Positions 37,876 through 46,835 of a stretch of DNA of 64,000 bases are shown piece after piece. The stretch's first letter is position 1, and every line of letters starts with the position of its first letter. The position numbers were made by a program, and so were the translations under genes. Origin of the DNA: CBDHFQ01 sp965262565 (GTDB taxonomy: Bacteria; Bacteroidota; Bacteroidia; J057); assembly GCA_965262565.1 (NCBI GenBank), contig CBDHFQ010000020.1, positions 806,001 through 870,000 on the forward strand, given 5' to 3'. The notes under the pieces are model-generated. The model saw nothing but the letters and a program-made list of their open reading frames with translations, was not told where the DNA came from and did no database searches.

Positions 37876-38544
37876 TTAAAGCGGTGTTATTACCAACTCT
37901 TTATACCAGGCTTCTGTAGGAGGTCCACGATGAATTTGGACACAGATTAGTCCTGTTTGTGCAATAGTAGAATCCGCTTCTGTATAATCTACCGTTTGAT
38001 ATCCGTTGACCCAGATTTGTATATGAGGTCCTTCAGCGCGAACTGTTAATTCATTCCAATCGTCAGGATGTAACACCTTTAGCAGCGCTTCATTGTCCAC
38101 CTCACTTAAAAATCGCTTTCTACGGGATTCATCGTAAAGAAATCCCCAAATCAGCCTATCACCACCAGTACCTACATCGCATTGATAGCCAATTACTTCG
38201 TGGTGATCAGGTATGCGTTCTGTTCGAAATTGTATCCCCGCATTGAGGCCATCTCCTATGGCTTTGACCTTAACGGACAATTCGAAATTGTCATAGCTTT
38301 CTGGTGAGCATAAAAATTCATTTCTGGGAACTTCCCTTTTTAGCGTTCCGGCTTTCATCATTTCCTCTTCCCATCTGAACATGGTTTGAACTCCTTTCCA
38401 ACCTTGATAAGGTGGAATGTCGAAGGTTTTCATAGGACCTCTCTCTTCCGATGGTTGGGTATTATTAGATTGGCAAGTGGTCAAAATAAAGAGCATGATG
38501 CATAAGATGGGACCTAAAAAATAAAAATAAGTGGTATTTTTCAT
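37876..38544 (-). CDS. DUF1080 lipoprotein (3-keto-disaccharide hydrolase fold)
   Basis: A 222-residue lipoprotein (signal to Cys24, LFILTTC). The mature region is a single concanavalin-like DUF1080 domain with FDIPPYQGWKGVQ, FELSVKVKAIGDGLNAGIQFR and DWNELTVRAEGPHIQIWVNGYQTVDYTE. Some characterised members of this family hydrolyse 3-keto-glycosides; others act as sugar-binding modules. It is periplasmic or surface-exposed. It is divergent from the DUF1028 gene, with 33 bases between the starts. Confidence 0.88.
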   Translation of the reverse strand: MKNTTYFYFLGPILCIMLFILTTCQSNNTQPSEERGPMKTFDIPPYQGWKGVQTMFRWEEEMMKAGTLKREVPRNEFLCSPESYDNFELSVKVKAIGDGLNAGIQFRTERIPDHHEVIGYQCDVGTGGDRLIWGFLYDESRRKRFLSEVDNEALLKVLHPDDWNELTVRAEGPHIQIWVNGYQTVDYTEADSTIAQTGLICVQIHRGPPTEAWYKELVITPL

Positions 38545-38577
38545 GGAGAAGCCGAATTGAAATGAATATTACAATAT

Positions 38578-39603
38578 ATGAAAATAAACACGCTCTTATT
38601 CATAAGCTGGGTATTATGTTGTCCATTACTTTACGCTCAGGATACTTTTTCCATAATAGCAGTGGACACAATAACGGGGGAAATTGGAGCTGCAGGGGCT
38701 ACATGTGTAGATGGAAGTAGTCGTTGGGGGGGAGTTCAGGTCATCAATAAGATCATTCCAGGAAGGGGGGGGATTAATGCCCAAGCCTGGATTTGTTTAG
38801 ATCCACACATTAATCTGGAGAATGGAATCAATCAGATGCAGTTGGGCTTATCTCCAGATGATGTTATCGCTTGGTTGATGAATAATGATGCCTGTGTATC
38901 ACAGAATTTTAATCCCGCCTTTCGTCAATATGGGATAGTGGATATGGATGAGAATGGAAGTCCTAGAGTTGCCGCTTTTACCGGATCATTAGCAGATAAT
39001 TTTAAAGGACATGTGACGGGAGAGAATTATGCCATACAGGGTAATATCCTCATTGGCCCAGAAATCTTAGAAGAAATGGAAAGAAGATTTAAAGAGACTG
39101 AAGGAACATTAGCAGAGAAGCTTATGGCGGCTATGCAGGGAGCGAATATGGCGGGAGCAGATGTCAGATGTCTGAATAGAGGAACCAGTGCTACTTCAGC
39201 ATTTTTGAGAGTGTTTAGGCCCGATGATCCTCCTTTACAACCATACCTGGAGTTGAGTATTGCCGAAATGCCTTTTGGCCAAGAGCCTATAGATTCTTTA
39301 CAAAAATTGTTTGATAGGGAAGTGGGGCAAATCACCTCTATTGGTTCGTTAGAGAAGAAAAATAATTTGAATCTTTCTTTCGTTTCAGCTCGGCAAAGTA
39401 TTTATTTACATAATCCAGATAATATTATGTTAAAAAATATAACACTGTTAGGTTTTTCTGGATCGGTACTTTATACACAAGTTGTTCAAGTGGGTAAGGA
39501 TGTGTATACTGTTCCTATAGATATTTCTTCCCAGTTGGTTATCGTTTTGTTGGAAGATGAATCTGGTGCGATTGTTCATTCGCAGAAACTGATGGTTTAT
39601 TGA
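38578..39603 (+). CDS. DUF1028 domain protein, exported
   Basis: A 341-residue protein with a signal peptide (MKINTLLFISWVLCCPLLYAQ). Residues 22-240 form a DUF1028 domain, an Ntn-hydrolase-like fold: DTFSIIAVDTITGEIGAAGATCVDGSSRWGG, then GGINAQAW, and NILIGPEILEEMERRFKETEG. The last 90 residues (SIYLHNPDNIMLKNITLLGFSGSVLYTQ) are beta-rich and may be a degenerate sorting or adhesion module, though a T9SS signature is not convincing. The biochemical role of DUF1028 is unproven. Confidence 0.85.
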   Translation: MKINTLLFISWVLCCPLLYAQDTFSIIAVDTITGEIGAAGATCVDGSSRWGGVQVINKIIPGRGGINAQAWICLDPHINLENGINQMQLGLSPDDVIAWLMNNDACVSQNFNPAFRQYGIVDMDENGSPRVAAFTGSLADNFKGHVTGENYAIQGNILIGPEILEEMERRFKETEGTLAEKLMAAMQGANMAGADVRCLNRGTSATSAFLRVFRPDDPPLQPYLELSIAEMPFGQEPIDSLQKLFDREVGQITSIGSLEKKNNLNLSFVSARQSIYLHNPDNIMLKNITLLGFSGSVLYTQVVQVGKDVYTVPIDISSQLVIVLLEDESGAIVHSQKLMVY

Positions 39604-39863
39604 TGAAGATGTAGGATTTCTATACAATCGCAATGAATCCTCCATACATATATCATCCCTTTTCGGGGCTTTTACTTTTCGGACACCGACCAAATTTTTC
39701 GAAATCCAGTCTGGAGAGGCTATTGTTGCAAAATGTGGAAATTATTTCATAGAACCTTTACTGAAAGGTATAATAGGCATAGATATAATGTTGTAGTGGT
39801 TAAATTTAGATTAACATCGAAAAGATAATGGGCATTAAAATTTTTTAAATGTGCCAACTATAT
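39604..39863. other. Intergenic region with no recognised content
   Basis: AT-rich sequence after the DUF1028 gene. No gene, structured RNA or convincing terminator was seen; a short imperfect hairpin CCCTTTTCGGGG near 39657-39668 is too weak to call. The rest of this 515-base gap is occupied by the disrupted reading frame at 39864-40119. Confidence 0.4.
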
Positions 39864-40119
39864 ATGTATAAATTTCTGTTTTTACAGTTATTTTTATGTG
39901 TTATATCTGTTTTAGTCTAATATATTATCAAAGGAATTTCAAAGAGAATTGGAAAAAGGACTCAATCAGCCAAATGTATCTGAAGAAAAAACGCTGATAT
40001 GGCAAGACGTTGATAGAAAGTATTCCATACATCTCCTGTTTGATATTTCTAAAATTAACAATATTCCATTGGTGATAATTCTGGATAGGGGTAATGCAAA
40101 TAATTGGATAATAAAATAA
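39864..40119 (+). pseudogene. Small exported protein, apparently broken by a one-base shift
   Basis: ATG 39864 opens a signal-peptide-like frame (MYKFLFLQLFLCVISVL) that hits TAA at 39918. From 39916 the +1 frame continues SNILSKEFQRELEKGLN through IILDRGNANNWIIK to TAA 40117-40119, which overlaps the ATG of the esterase gene (TAATG). Joining the two gives an 84-residue secreted protein of unknown family. The switch must occur within about six bases because the +1 frame itself has a stop at 39913-39915, so this is a tight but plausible indel. An alternative is that only the downstream piece is a relic. No function is proposed. Confidence 0.35.
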
Positions 40120-41084
40120 TGACTAGAATTTTTCTTTTTACATTGATTATAAGCCTTGTATGTTTTGCAGCTAACTCTGTCGAAAAACTAGATTCGACAT
40201 CATCTTTGTCAAGTTTTAAAGAATATCACATTGAACATGATGGTTATGAACGCACTTATTATGTGTACAAACCACATGATAGGGTACTCCAAAACAAGAA
40301 GGTCCCATTGTTATTCGTACTACATGGAGGTGGAGGGGTCGCTAAAACAATGCCCTATTATACAAAATATCAGTTTCATAAGCTCGCCAATAAAGATGGA
40401 TTTATAATTGTGTTTCCTCAGGGAGTAGACAAACAATGGAATGGTGGTCGAGATGCTGAGCTTTATCCTGCTATGGCTAATGCTGCACCATTTAGAGAAC
40501 AGTTAGACGATGTGGGATTTTTAACAAAAGTCGTTTTAAAGGTAAGTGATGTACATGATATTGACCCAAAGAGGATTTTTACATGTGGTATGTCAAATGG
40601 TGGTTTTATGTCCAATCGATTGGTTTGTGAGCGACCAGATATCTTTAGGGCGGCTGGAGTCGTTACCGCTCAAATGGATACTTGTTTTGTCAACAAATGT
40701 AATCCAAAAAGGGCAGTGAGTCTTATGATTTTTAATGGAACTGAGGATAAAGCTGTTCCTTACTATGGTGGTGATGTTGGAGGCAAAAGAGGTCATGTGA
40801 TATCTACCAAAGATTATGTAGATTTTTGGCTAGTCAAAAACAATTGTTTAACAAATAAAAGCACTATAGATATCCCTGATGAAGATGGTGATGGTGTTTG
40901 GGCTACTCGAGATACTTACGAAAATTGTGAAGATGATAACAAGCTTATATTGTACACAATTCATGGTGGGGGACATACATGGCCAGGCATTAATTCAGTT
41001 GTTTATGGTTGGTTTGCTGGAAAAACAATGATGGAGATTAGTGCTTCAGAATTACTCTGGGAATTTTTTAAAGAATTGAATTAG
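40119..41084 (+). CDS. PHB-depolymerase/LpqC-family esterase, exported
   Basis: A 321-residue alpha/beta hydrolase. ATG 40119 gives a signal peptide (MTRIFLFTLIISLVCFAANS); a TTG at 40104 adds five residues and is less likely. The oxyanion region VPLLFVLHGGGGVAKTM (62-78), the nucleophile elbow FTCGMSNGGFM with Ser159 and the catalytic His in IHGGGHTWPG define the family, which includes extracellular polyhydroxybutyrate depolymerases and feruloyl/acetyl-xylan esterases. DEDGDGVWATRDTYENCEDD is a Ca-binding-like loop. The substrate is undetermined. Confidence 0.88.
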   Translation: MTRIFLFTLIISLVCFAANSVEKLDSTSSLSSFKEYHIEHDGYERTYYVYKPHDRVLQNKKVPLLFVLHGGGGVAKTMPYYTKYQFHKLANKDGFIIVFPQGVDKQWNGGRDAELYPAMANAAPFREQLDDVGFLTKVVLKVSDVHDIDPKRIFTCGMSNGGFMSNRLVCERPDIFRAAGVVTAQMDTCFVNKCNPKRAVSLMIFNGTEDKAVPYYGGDVGGKRGHVISTKDYVDFWLVKNNCLTNKSTIDIPDEDGDGVWATRDTYENCEDDNKLILYTIHGGGHTWPGINSVVYGWFAGKTMMEISASELLWEFFKELN

Positions 41085-41158
41085 TTATTCTTATTAACGT
41101 TCAACCATCACATACAAAGGAAGTTAAGGTCAATATAGAATTACTAAAATACCAGAGA

Positions 41159-42070
41159 TTACTCGGACTCATCTTCTTCCGCCAAAATCCTCTCCACCTG
41201 ATCACTGATTTGTGCTTTTAAATCCTCTCCTGGAAGAAATCCGGTATGTCTGTAACGAATCATTCCTTTAGGATCGATAATAATGGTATTTGGGAGACTT
41301 CTCACCTTAACCTGATCTGCCAAGCCTTCGACATCCAGCCCAATAGGTAAAGACGAGTTTCTTTGAGTCAAAAAAGTTTTGATCCTGGCCGGATGATCCC
41401 CATGAGAGAGCGTATTTAGCATAACCATTGTTACCTTTGGATGAGATTTATAGGAGTCGTATATGGCCTCCCACTGAGGGAAAGCAGCAATACACGGTCC
41501 ACACCAGGTTCCCCAGAAATCGATAATCACTACCTTTCCTTGTAATTCAGCAGGATCTAGGCTTTCTCCTTCTATTGTTTCCCAGCTGAGGGGAGGGGCA
41601 GGGATATGTTCTTCTTTTCCCATCCAATTTACAGCAAAGGTGGGCAGAATGAAGTGGATGATAGTGGGGATGATGGCAGCGGTAATGAGGATAGAGCGAA
41701 AGGAAGAAAAAGCGGACAACGGAAATAGGCTTACCTCTTTTTTGATGCTGTAATCAGCCATGTACATGAACAAGAGCGGGATCAATGCCTGTTGAGGAAA
41801 AGAAAACTTCCACAATGTGTAAATCCAGATGGGCATACTCAGAATAGTAATCCTAAGAAATGCTGTGCTGGGGTAATATTGTCGCATGAACACTCCTGCC
41901 ATTAATCCTCCTAATCCGGCTAATGTTAGGTTCAGCGAAAATTGATCCCATCCCACCCATCGAATCAATAGAAAAAAGACCAGACCTATTCCTATATCAA
42001 TCAAAAAGGGAAGAATGGACCACTTTTTTGAAGCAAAAGGTTGTGAAGGAGCATTATTCATACTTTCCAT
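41159..42070 (-). CDS. Membrane-anchored TlpA-like thioredoxin
   Basis: A 303-residue protein. The N-terminal 150 residues contain about five hydrophobic helices. The C-terminal 150 residues are a TlpA/ResA-like thioredoxin domain with the active site FWGTWCGPC (Cys190 and Cys193) and the cis-Pro segment VRSLPNTIIIDPKG. The thioredoxin domain should face the periplasm and reduce disulfides, for example in apocytochromes; two cytochrome c genes occur elsewhere in the window. The helices are not the usual single anchor and may form a quinone- or thiol-exchanging membrane domain. Confidence 0.85.
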   Translation of the reverse strand: MESMNNAPSQPFASKKWSILPFLIDIGIGLVFFLLIRWVGWDQFSLNLTLAGLGGLMAGVFMRQYYPSTAFLRITILSMPIWIYTLWKFSFPQQALIPLLFMYMADYSIKKEVSLFPLSAFSSFRSILITAAIIPTIIHFILPTFAVNWMGKEEHIPAPPLSWETIEGESLDPAELQGKVVIIDFWGTWCGPCIAAFPQWEAIYDSYKSHPKVTMVMLNTLSHGDHPARIKTFLTQRNSSLPIGLDVEGLADQVKVRSLPNTIIIDPKGMIRYRHTGFLPGEDLKAQISDQVERILAEEDESE

Positions 42071-42160
42071 ACGGATAAGATTTAACGATAGTTTGCTTCA
42101 GCAAGCATAAGGGAATTGACATTGAATTCCTTAATTTTAAGCATTCTCACTTACAAAGAT

Positions 42161-43090
42161 ATGACCCGAAAAATTAAAGATACTGTTAAAAAAGGATTGA
42201 GATCTGCTTTTGTCATTGGCCAACAAATAGGCGTCTCCGTATTGCCTTATCACTTTTATTCTCAAATCCCTAATATCAAAGAATTATCAGGAGAGCAATA
42301 CTGGCGAAATCCCATGTCTATGGTAGGTATTGATGGGTCGGATATAGCAGAACAAATTCAGTGTCTTTCGGATTTTTGCCAATCGGAATTTTTGACCGCA
42401 GTTACTTCATATTCCATTCATGAAAAGGCAGTAAAAGAAAATGGAGAAAGTAGTGGATACGGGGTGATCGAGGCTGATATTCTGTACTGTTTTATCCGTC
42501 GACATCAGCCTAAAAAGATCATTCAAGTGGGTTGTGGGGTATCTACAGCAGTAATTTTAATGGCTGCCAGAGATGCCAATTATCAGCCAAAGATCGTTTG
42601 TGTAGAGCCATATCCTATGCCATATTTAGTTAACCTTCAGGAGAAAGGCCACATTATACTCGTCAAGGAAAAAGCTCAGAAAGTAAGTTTAAACCAATTG
42701 ATAGATATAGGGAGAAATGATTTTCTGTTTGTAGATTCTACCCATACCGTAAAACCGGGAAGTGAAGTCAATAGGATCATATTGGAAGTGTTACCGAGGT
42801 TAGGTCCCGAAACCTGGATACACTTCCACGATATTTATTTTCCCTATGATTATGGCCGCAAATTGCTGTCCGAAGATTTATTCTTTTGGTCGGAAAGCAC
42901 CTTGCTCCACGCTTTTCTTATCCATAATGCTCACTGCAAATTGAAGCTTAGTCAAAGTATGCTTCATTATCACGTTCCCGAAAAATTGAGTTCCATTTTT
43001 CCGCATTATGATCCTCAGGACAATAATCACGGGTTAAAAGGTAAAGAAGGGAAACACTTCCCTTCTGCTACGTATTTACAAACGCACTAA
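42161..43090 (+). CDS. Class I SAM methyltransferase-like protein
   Basis: I chose ATG 42161 (MTRKIKDTVKKGLRS, 309 residues); a TTG at 42116 is an unlikely longer start. The core (about 95-230) has a SAM-site-like IIQVGCGVSTAVILMAAR, KIVCVEPYPMPYL and DFLFVDSTHTVKPGSEVN. WIHFHDIYFPYDYG follows. This pattern resembles Methyltransf_24/cephalosporin-hydroxylase-like enzymes found with polysaccharide genes. It stands 4 kb outside the locus, divergent from the thioredoxin gene. The acceptor is unknown. Confidence 0.7.
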   Translation: MTRKIKDTVKKGLRSAFVIGQQIGVSVLPYHFYSQIPNIKELSGEQYWRNPMSMVGIDGSDIAEQIQCLSDFCQSEFLTAVTSYSIHEKAVKENGESSGYGVIEADILYCFIRRHQPKKIIQVGCGVSTAVILMAARDANYQPKIVCVEPYPMPYLVNLQEKGHIILVKEKAQKVSLNQLIDIGRNDFLFVDSTHTVKPGSEVNRIILEVLPRLGPETWIHFHDIYFPYDYGRKLLSEDLFFWSESTLLHAFLIHNAHCKLKLSQSMLHYHVPEKLSSIFPHYDPQDNNHGLKGKEGKHFPSATYLQTH

Positions 43091-43149
43091 TACTAACATC
43101 CTACATATTAGCTTCATAAAATCAATCTATGTAAACCATAACTAACAAT

Positions 43150-43171
43150 GGAATAGCGATTTCGCTATTCC
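43150..43171. terminator. Hairpin between convergent genes, covering a stop codon
   Basis: GGAATAGCG at 43150-43158 and CGCTATTCC at 43163-43171 form a perfect 9-bp stem with a 4-base loop. It overlaps the TAG stop (43165-43167) of the minus-strand OmpA-family gene and lies 60 bases after the plus-strand methyltransferase-like gene. No long T-run follows on either strand, so it may act as a weak bidirectional terminator or 3'-end stabiliser. Confidence 0.55.
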
Positions 43172-44706
43172 ACTATCTTGATTTCTACTCTTCTATTTTT
43201 TCTTCTTCCTTCTGCTGAGGTATTACTCGCAATAGGCATAGCCTCCCCAAATCCTTCGTGTCTCAACCTGTATTCACTAATTCCTTCTGAAATCAAAAAT
43301 TTCACCACTGCTTGAGCTCTGGCTAAGGATAAACTCAAATTAACAAAATCATCCCCTATATTATCCGTGTGACCTGTTACATTGATATTTATTTTAGGAG
43401 CTTTTCGAAGAAATGAGACTACTTTTTCTCTTAGGTACAACCTTGAAGCAGCTGTTAGCATAGAACTGGCCGTAACGAAATTAATCGGTTCTAATTCCAA
43501 TTCTGTATTAACCATAGATACTTTTTCAGCTTGGCTGCGAGAACGATTTTCATTTAGCTCAGCGAGGATTTGATCTACAGGAACCTTTCTTTCCTCTTTA
43601 TTTTGGAAAAAATTAAACGGATTATCTGTTTTGAACAACACAATCTCTCCATTTTCACGACAATTATCGGCAAACCATTTGCCTCTCAGAGATTTATCCT
43701 TGGAACTATACCTCAATTTGGAAAATTTTAAGCACCAGTCTAGTCCTGAGGGATTGTATTCACGCAAGATCCTTGTTTCCTTGAATGTAAATGCCTTTTC
43801 ACTCACATTTCCCGCCATTTGCATCACTCCAAATCCCTTAGTTCCTGAAATCTCGATTCGCGTATGACCTTTCACACTCTCCTCACCACTAATGCTGGTT
43901 TCCAGCCAAAAAGCGTAATTATTAATCTGGTCATTACCTGGTTGAGTAAACACTCCTTGCCAAACACCTACTAATTTGCGAATATCGACATCTTCATAAT
44001 TATCTTTGGGAGTAACTGACAAAGGCATTTTTTCTATTTGATATAAGGCCTCAACTTCAGACTCATTGAGAATTCTGTTGAAAATACATATGTCATCAAT
44101 CTCTCCCTGGAATCCTCCCCAATAATAAGGATGTTTACCTACAAAAATATCCTCTCTCCTTTTTTCAGTTTGATGTGATTTTGGGCTGGTGAAATCTTTC
44201 TTTCCATTTATATAGAAAATCAGCTCATTTTCTTTTTGCACCAAGACAAGATTATACCATTTATTGTACTCCCAATTGGGGAACTGGATAGTCATAAATC
44301 CATTATTGATACCACTGTAGATGGTGGCTGGTTGGGATAATCCTCCCCATTTAAGACCGTAGTCGTAATTTTTAAATAGGATACATCCTGAATTATTATC
44401 CTTGGGCTTAATCCAAAGGGAAATAGTAAAGGTTGATTGTTGACTAAAATCCAATGTTTCACTAAATGGAATCCTTATTCCCTGAGTTCGTCCATCAAAG
44501 CTGTAAGCTCCATCGGGATTTCCATAGCGGTCACTTACTAAGGTCGCACCGTTCACGACACCATCGTTTCCTCTTCCACTCATGTCTTCAGCATTTCCGT
44601 TGAATGGATAATAGGCCATAATTCCACTCTCAAAATCTATCATTTGACCTTTTAGTTGGAATGCAGCAACGAATAGAAAGAGGATAAGCCAATAAGACTT
44701 TTCCAT
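43165..44706 (-). CDS. LamG plus OmpA-domain envelope protein
   Basis: A 513-residue exported protein (signal MEKSYWLILFLFVAAFQLKG). Residues 25-230 form a LamG/concanavalin domain (YPFNGNAEDMSGRGNDGVVNG, LWIKPKDNNSG, DDICIFNRILNESEVEALYQ). A middle region of about 150 residues is unassigned beta structure. The C-terminal 110 residues are an OmpA-like peptidoglycan-binding domain: INVTGHTDNIGDDFVNLSLSLARAQAV, LRHEGFGEAMPIASNTS, GRRKNRRVEI, with the diaminopimelate-binding Asp and Arg. It probably tethers a surface LamG domain to the cell wall. Confidence 0.9.
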   Translation of the reverse strand: MEKSYWLILFLFVAAFQLKGQMIDFESGIMAYYPFNGNAEDMSGRGNDGVVNGATLVSDRYGNPDGAYSFDGRTQGIRIPFSETLDFSQQSTFTISLWIKPKDNNSGCILFKNYDYGLKWGGLSQPATIYSGINNGFMTIQFPNWEYNKWYNLVLVQKENELIFYINGKKDFTSPKSHQTEKRREDIFVGKHPYYWGGFQGEIDDICIFNRILNESEVEALYQIEKMPLSVTPKDNYEDVDIRKLVGVWQGVFTQPGNDQINNYAFWLETSISGEESVKGHTRIEISGTKGFGVMQMAGNVSEKAFTFKETRILREYNPSGLDWCLKFSKLRYSSKDKSLRGKWFADNCRENGEIVLFKTDNPFNFFQNKEERKVPVDQILAELNENRSRSQAEKVSMVNTELELEPINFVTASSMLTAASRLYLREKVVSFLRKAPKININVTGHTDNIGDDFVNLSLSLARAQAVVKFLISEGISEYRLRHEGFGEAMPIASNTSAEGRRKNRRVEIKIVE

Positions 44707-44751
44707 TGTACTTATAATTTGTTGAACTGAGTAATAATTGAGTACTAAAAA

Positions 44752-45561
44752 CTAATTTTGAGAACTGTAAGCTATTCCATTTCGCTCTTTTACCTCTGGA
44801 GGAACCAGCCTCTGGTCTCCATAAATTTCCCGTTTGTATTCATCAGAGCTGGCTATAATTAAGAGGAAAAATACTGCGCTAAATACCACTTTGTTGATAA
44901 TATCCCCGAGATTATAGAGGACCTCAATGATAGACGGATCCCAAATTCCAGAAAGTAAATTTCCTGGGATGGTCATGTATGCCAATGGATAAATATTCCA
45001 GAAGATTAATATAAAGGCAAACATGGCAATATATCCTTCTCTAATGTTTTTATTGGCTTGTTGTAAAACCAGAGGAATACCCATACCTATTTCATACATC
45101 ATACCTATAGCACCTACCGTAGAAATTAATCCATGCGTAAATGAATGTTCCCGATCTAGTGCTTCACCTACATATCCCCAGAACAACATCCATATAGCAA
45201 AAAAGATCACTCTTATCATCTTTCCACGTTTGGCTCCATATGGTCTGATGATTAGGTAGAATTCTACACATAAGAGAGGAACCGTCAGCAACCAGTCAAA
45301 ATACCTGAATTCAGTGGGGGAAATCTGAGTTTCTACCCAATAATCTCTCATATAAAAGTAATTCAGGGATGCGATAAACATGACTAATCCCATAATCAAG
45401 ACAGAATTTTTCCATCTTTTAGGGACTATCATAAATTGAAAAAAGAAAAATACAGCACCAGCCAGCATAGCTATAGTGCTAAGAAAGAAAGTTAGAGCAA
45501 CGTAATCACCTTGTTGAAGGTGAGATGGCAAAAATGGGGCAATGTCTTTTAATGTTTCCAT
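44752..45561 (-). CDS. Proteorhodopsin-like light-driven proton pump (DTE type)
   Basis: A 269-residue, seven-helix microbial rhodopsin. Helix C reads FRYFDWLLTVPLLCVEFYLI, giving Asp89 (proton acceptor), Thr93 and Glu100 (donor): the DTE motif of outward proton pumps. The tuning position (105 in proteorhodopsin) is Leu97, predicting green absorption. The retinal Schiff-base Lys224 lies in IINKVVFSA. Two positions stand out: Asn67 sits where proteorhodopsin has His75, and Gly144 in helix E aligns with the small residue that opens a carotenoid-antenna window in xanthorhodopsin. No retinal-synthesis gene (blh) is nearby. It follows the LamG-OmpA gene on the same strand (upstream in transcription) with a 45-base gap. 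Confidence 0.95.
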   Translation of the reverse strand: METLKDIAPFLPSHLQQGDYVALTFFLSTIAMLAGAVFFFFQFMIVPKRWKNSVLIMGLVMFIASLNYFYMRDYWVETQISPTEFRYFDWLLTVPLLCVEFYLIIRPYGAKRGKMIRVIFFAIWMLFWGYVGEALDREHSFTHGLISTVGAIGMMYEIGMGIPLVLQQANKNIREGYIAMFAFILIFWNIYPLAYMTIPGNLLSGIWDPSIIEVLYNLGDIINKVVFSAVFFLLIIASSDEYKREIYGDQRLVPPEVKERNGIAYSSQN

Positions 45562-45874
45562 TTCTCGTTTACTGAATTGAATTTTTGCAACAAAAAATTT
45601 TATAAGAATATAATATATCTAAATTAAAAATGAATAAAATTGTTTGAACATTTATTATTTTTCTTAAAAAAAATATTTATTCAAAGGACTTTTTCTTTTT
45701 TAATTAAAGATTTTACCCTTCATCACTTTTTGCTATTGATCTTTGCTTCGGGGACGAACATCCTGTAAGAATCCCCCATCGAACCATATCTTTATGGAAG
45801 AAATGGGATAAATTACGATATAGCTGTGTTACAGTGGTATATAATGAGTATCTTAAGACCATAAATAATGCTCC
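45562..45874. other. Divergent promoter region between rhodopsin and lyase genes
   Basis: These 313 bases are very AT-rich, particularly 45590-45710, and separate the divergent rhodopsin and lyase genes. No reading frame or structured RNA was seen, and no exact TAnnTTTG box was found on either strand. It presumably holds promoters for both genes. Confidence 0.45.
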
Positions 45875-46822
45875 ATGATAAATCTGCCTAATGGTTTATG
45901 GCCTGTGATGTTGACTACATTTGATGAACAACTGTCGTTAGATGTAAATGGACTCGAAAGGCTTACGCATTTTTATCTGGAAACCGGTGCAAATGGGCTA
46001 TTTGCCAATTGTCTTTCAAGTGAGATGTTCCAACTGACCGGTAATGAAAGATTATCTCTTGTCAAAAAGGTGCTGGAAATCGTGGATAATAGAGTACCTG
46101 TGGTGGCTACAGGAACCTTTGGAAAAGATATTAATCAACATGCAGATTTTATTAAGCAATTATTCGATCTGGGAGTAAAAGCAGTCGTTATCAATCTTAA
46201 TCAAGCGACAACTAATGTTGATTCGGAAGATTTACTCAAGCGTAATATAGAATTATTGCTACATAGAACCCCTGATATTCCTTTAGGATTATATGAGTGT
46301 CCTGTGCCTTATAAAAGATTAGTAGCCCCTGGGTTGTTAAAAGAATTGTCTGAAACCCACCGATTTGTGTACTATAAAGAGACGAGTTGTAATTTAAATA
46401 CGATTAGAGAGAAAGTTAAGGCGATTGAAGAAACTCCTCTAAAGCTATATAATGCGGATACCACCAGCGCATTTTATTCTCTTATTGCCGGAACCCATGG
46501 ACTTTCCAACATAGGAATGAATTATGTACCCGAATTATATAACTACTTGTTTCATCATGCCAAGGAAGACGAAAGGCAATCAGTGATAGGTAAACTTCAC
46601 TCTCATTTATCTGCTATGGACGCCTTATTTCATCAGAAATATCCTATTTCCGCCAAATATTTTTTGTATTTAAGGGGGCTGGCCATTCATCCCTACAGTA
46701 GAGTAAGAGCGGATACCTTAAACCAACAGGACATTATCAGATTAAAAGCGCTGAGGCACCTCTTTATTATGTTGGCAGAAGAACTCGAGATAGAAATACC
46801 CAGATGGAACAAAGTTAGATGA
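45875..46822 (+). CDS. Dihydrodipicolinate synthase/N-acetylneuraminate lyase family protein
   Basis: A 315-residue class I aldolase-like TIM barrel. The N-terminus LPNGLWPVMLTTFDEQLSLD, Tyr140 in GLYECPVP and the Schiff-base Lys168 in VYYKETSC fit the family. The usual GxTGE phosphate/pyruvate site appears as CLSSEMFQL, a variant typical of non-DapA members. With an adjacent SSS symporter and sialidase-like gene it is more likely a NanA-like or other 2-keto-3-deoxy sugar acid lyase than the lysine-pathway enzyme. It starts the four-gene run ending at 50442. Confidence 0.88.
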   Translation: MINLPNGLWPVMLTTFDEQLSLDVNGLERLTHFYLETGANGLFANCLSSEMFQLTGNERLSLVKKVLEIVDNRVPVVATGTFGKDINQHADFIKQLFDLGVKAVVINLNQATTNVDSEDLLKRNIELLLHRTPDIPLGLYECPVPYKRLVAPGLLKELSETHRFVYYKETSCNLNTIREKVKAIEETPLKLYNADTTSAFYSLIAGTHGLSNIGMNYVPELYNYLFHHAKEDERQSVIGKLHSHLSAMDALFHQKYPISAKYFLYLRGLAIHPYSRVRADTLNQQDIIRLKALRHLFIMLAEELEIEIPRWNKVR

Positions 46823-46835
46823 ATATTTGACATGC

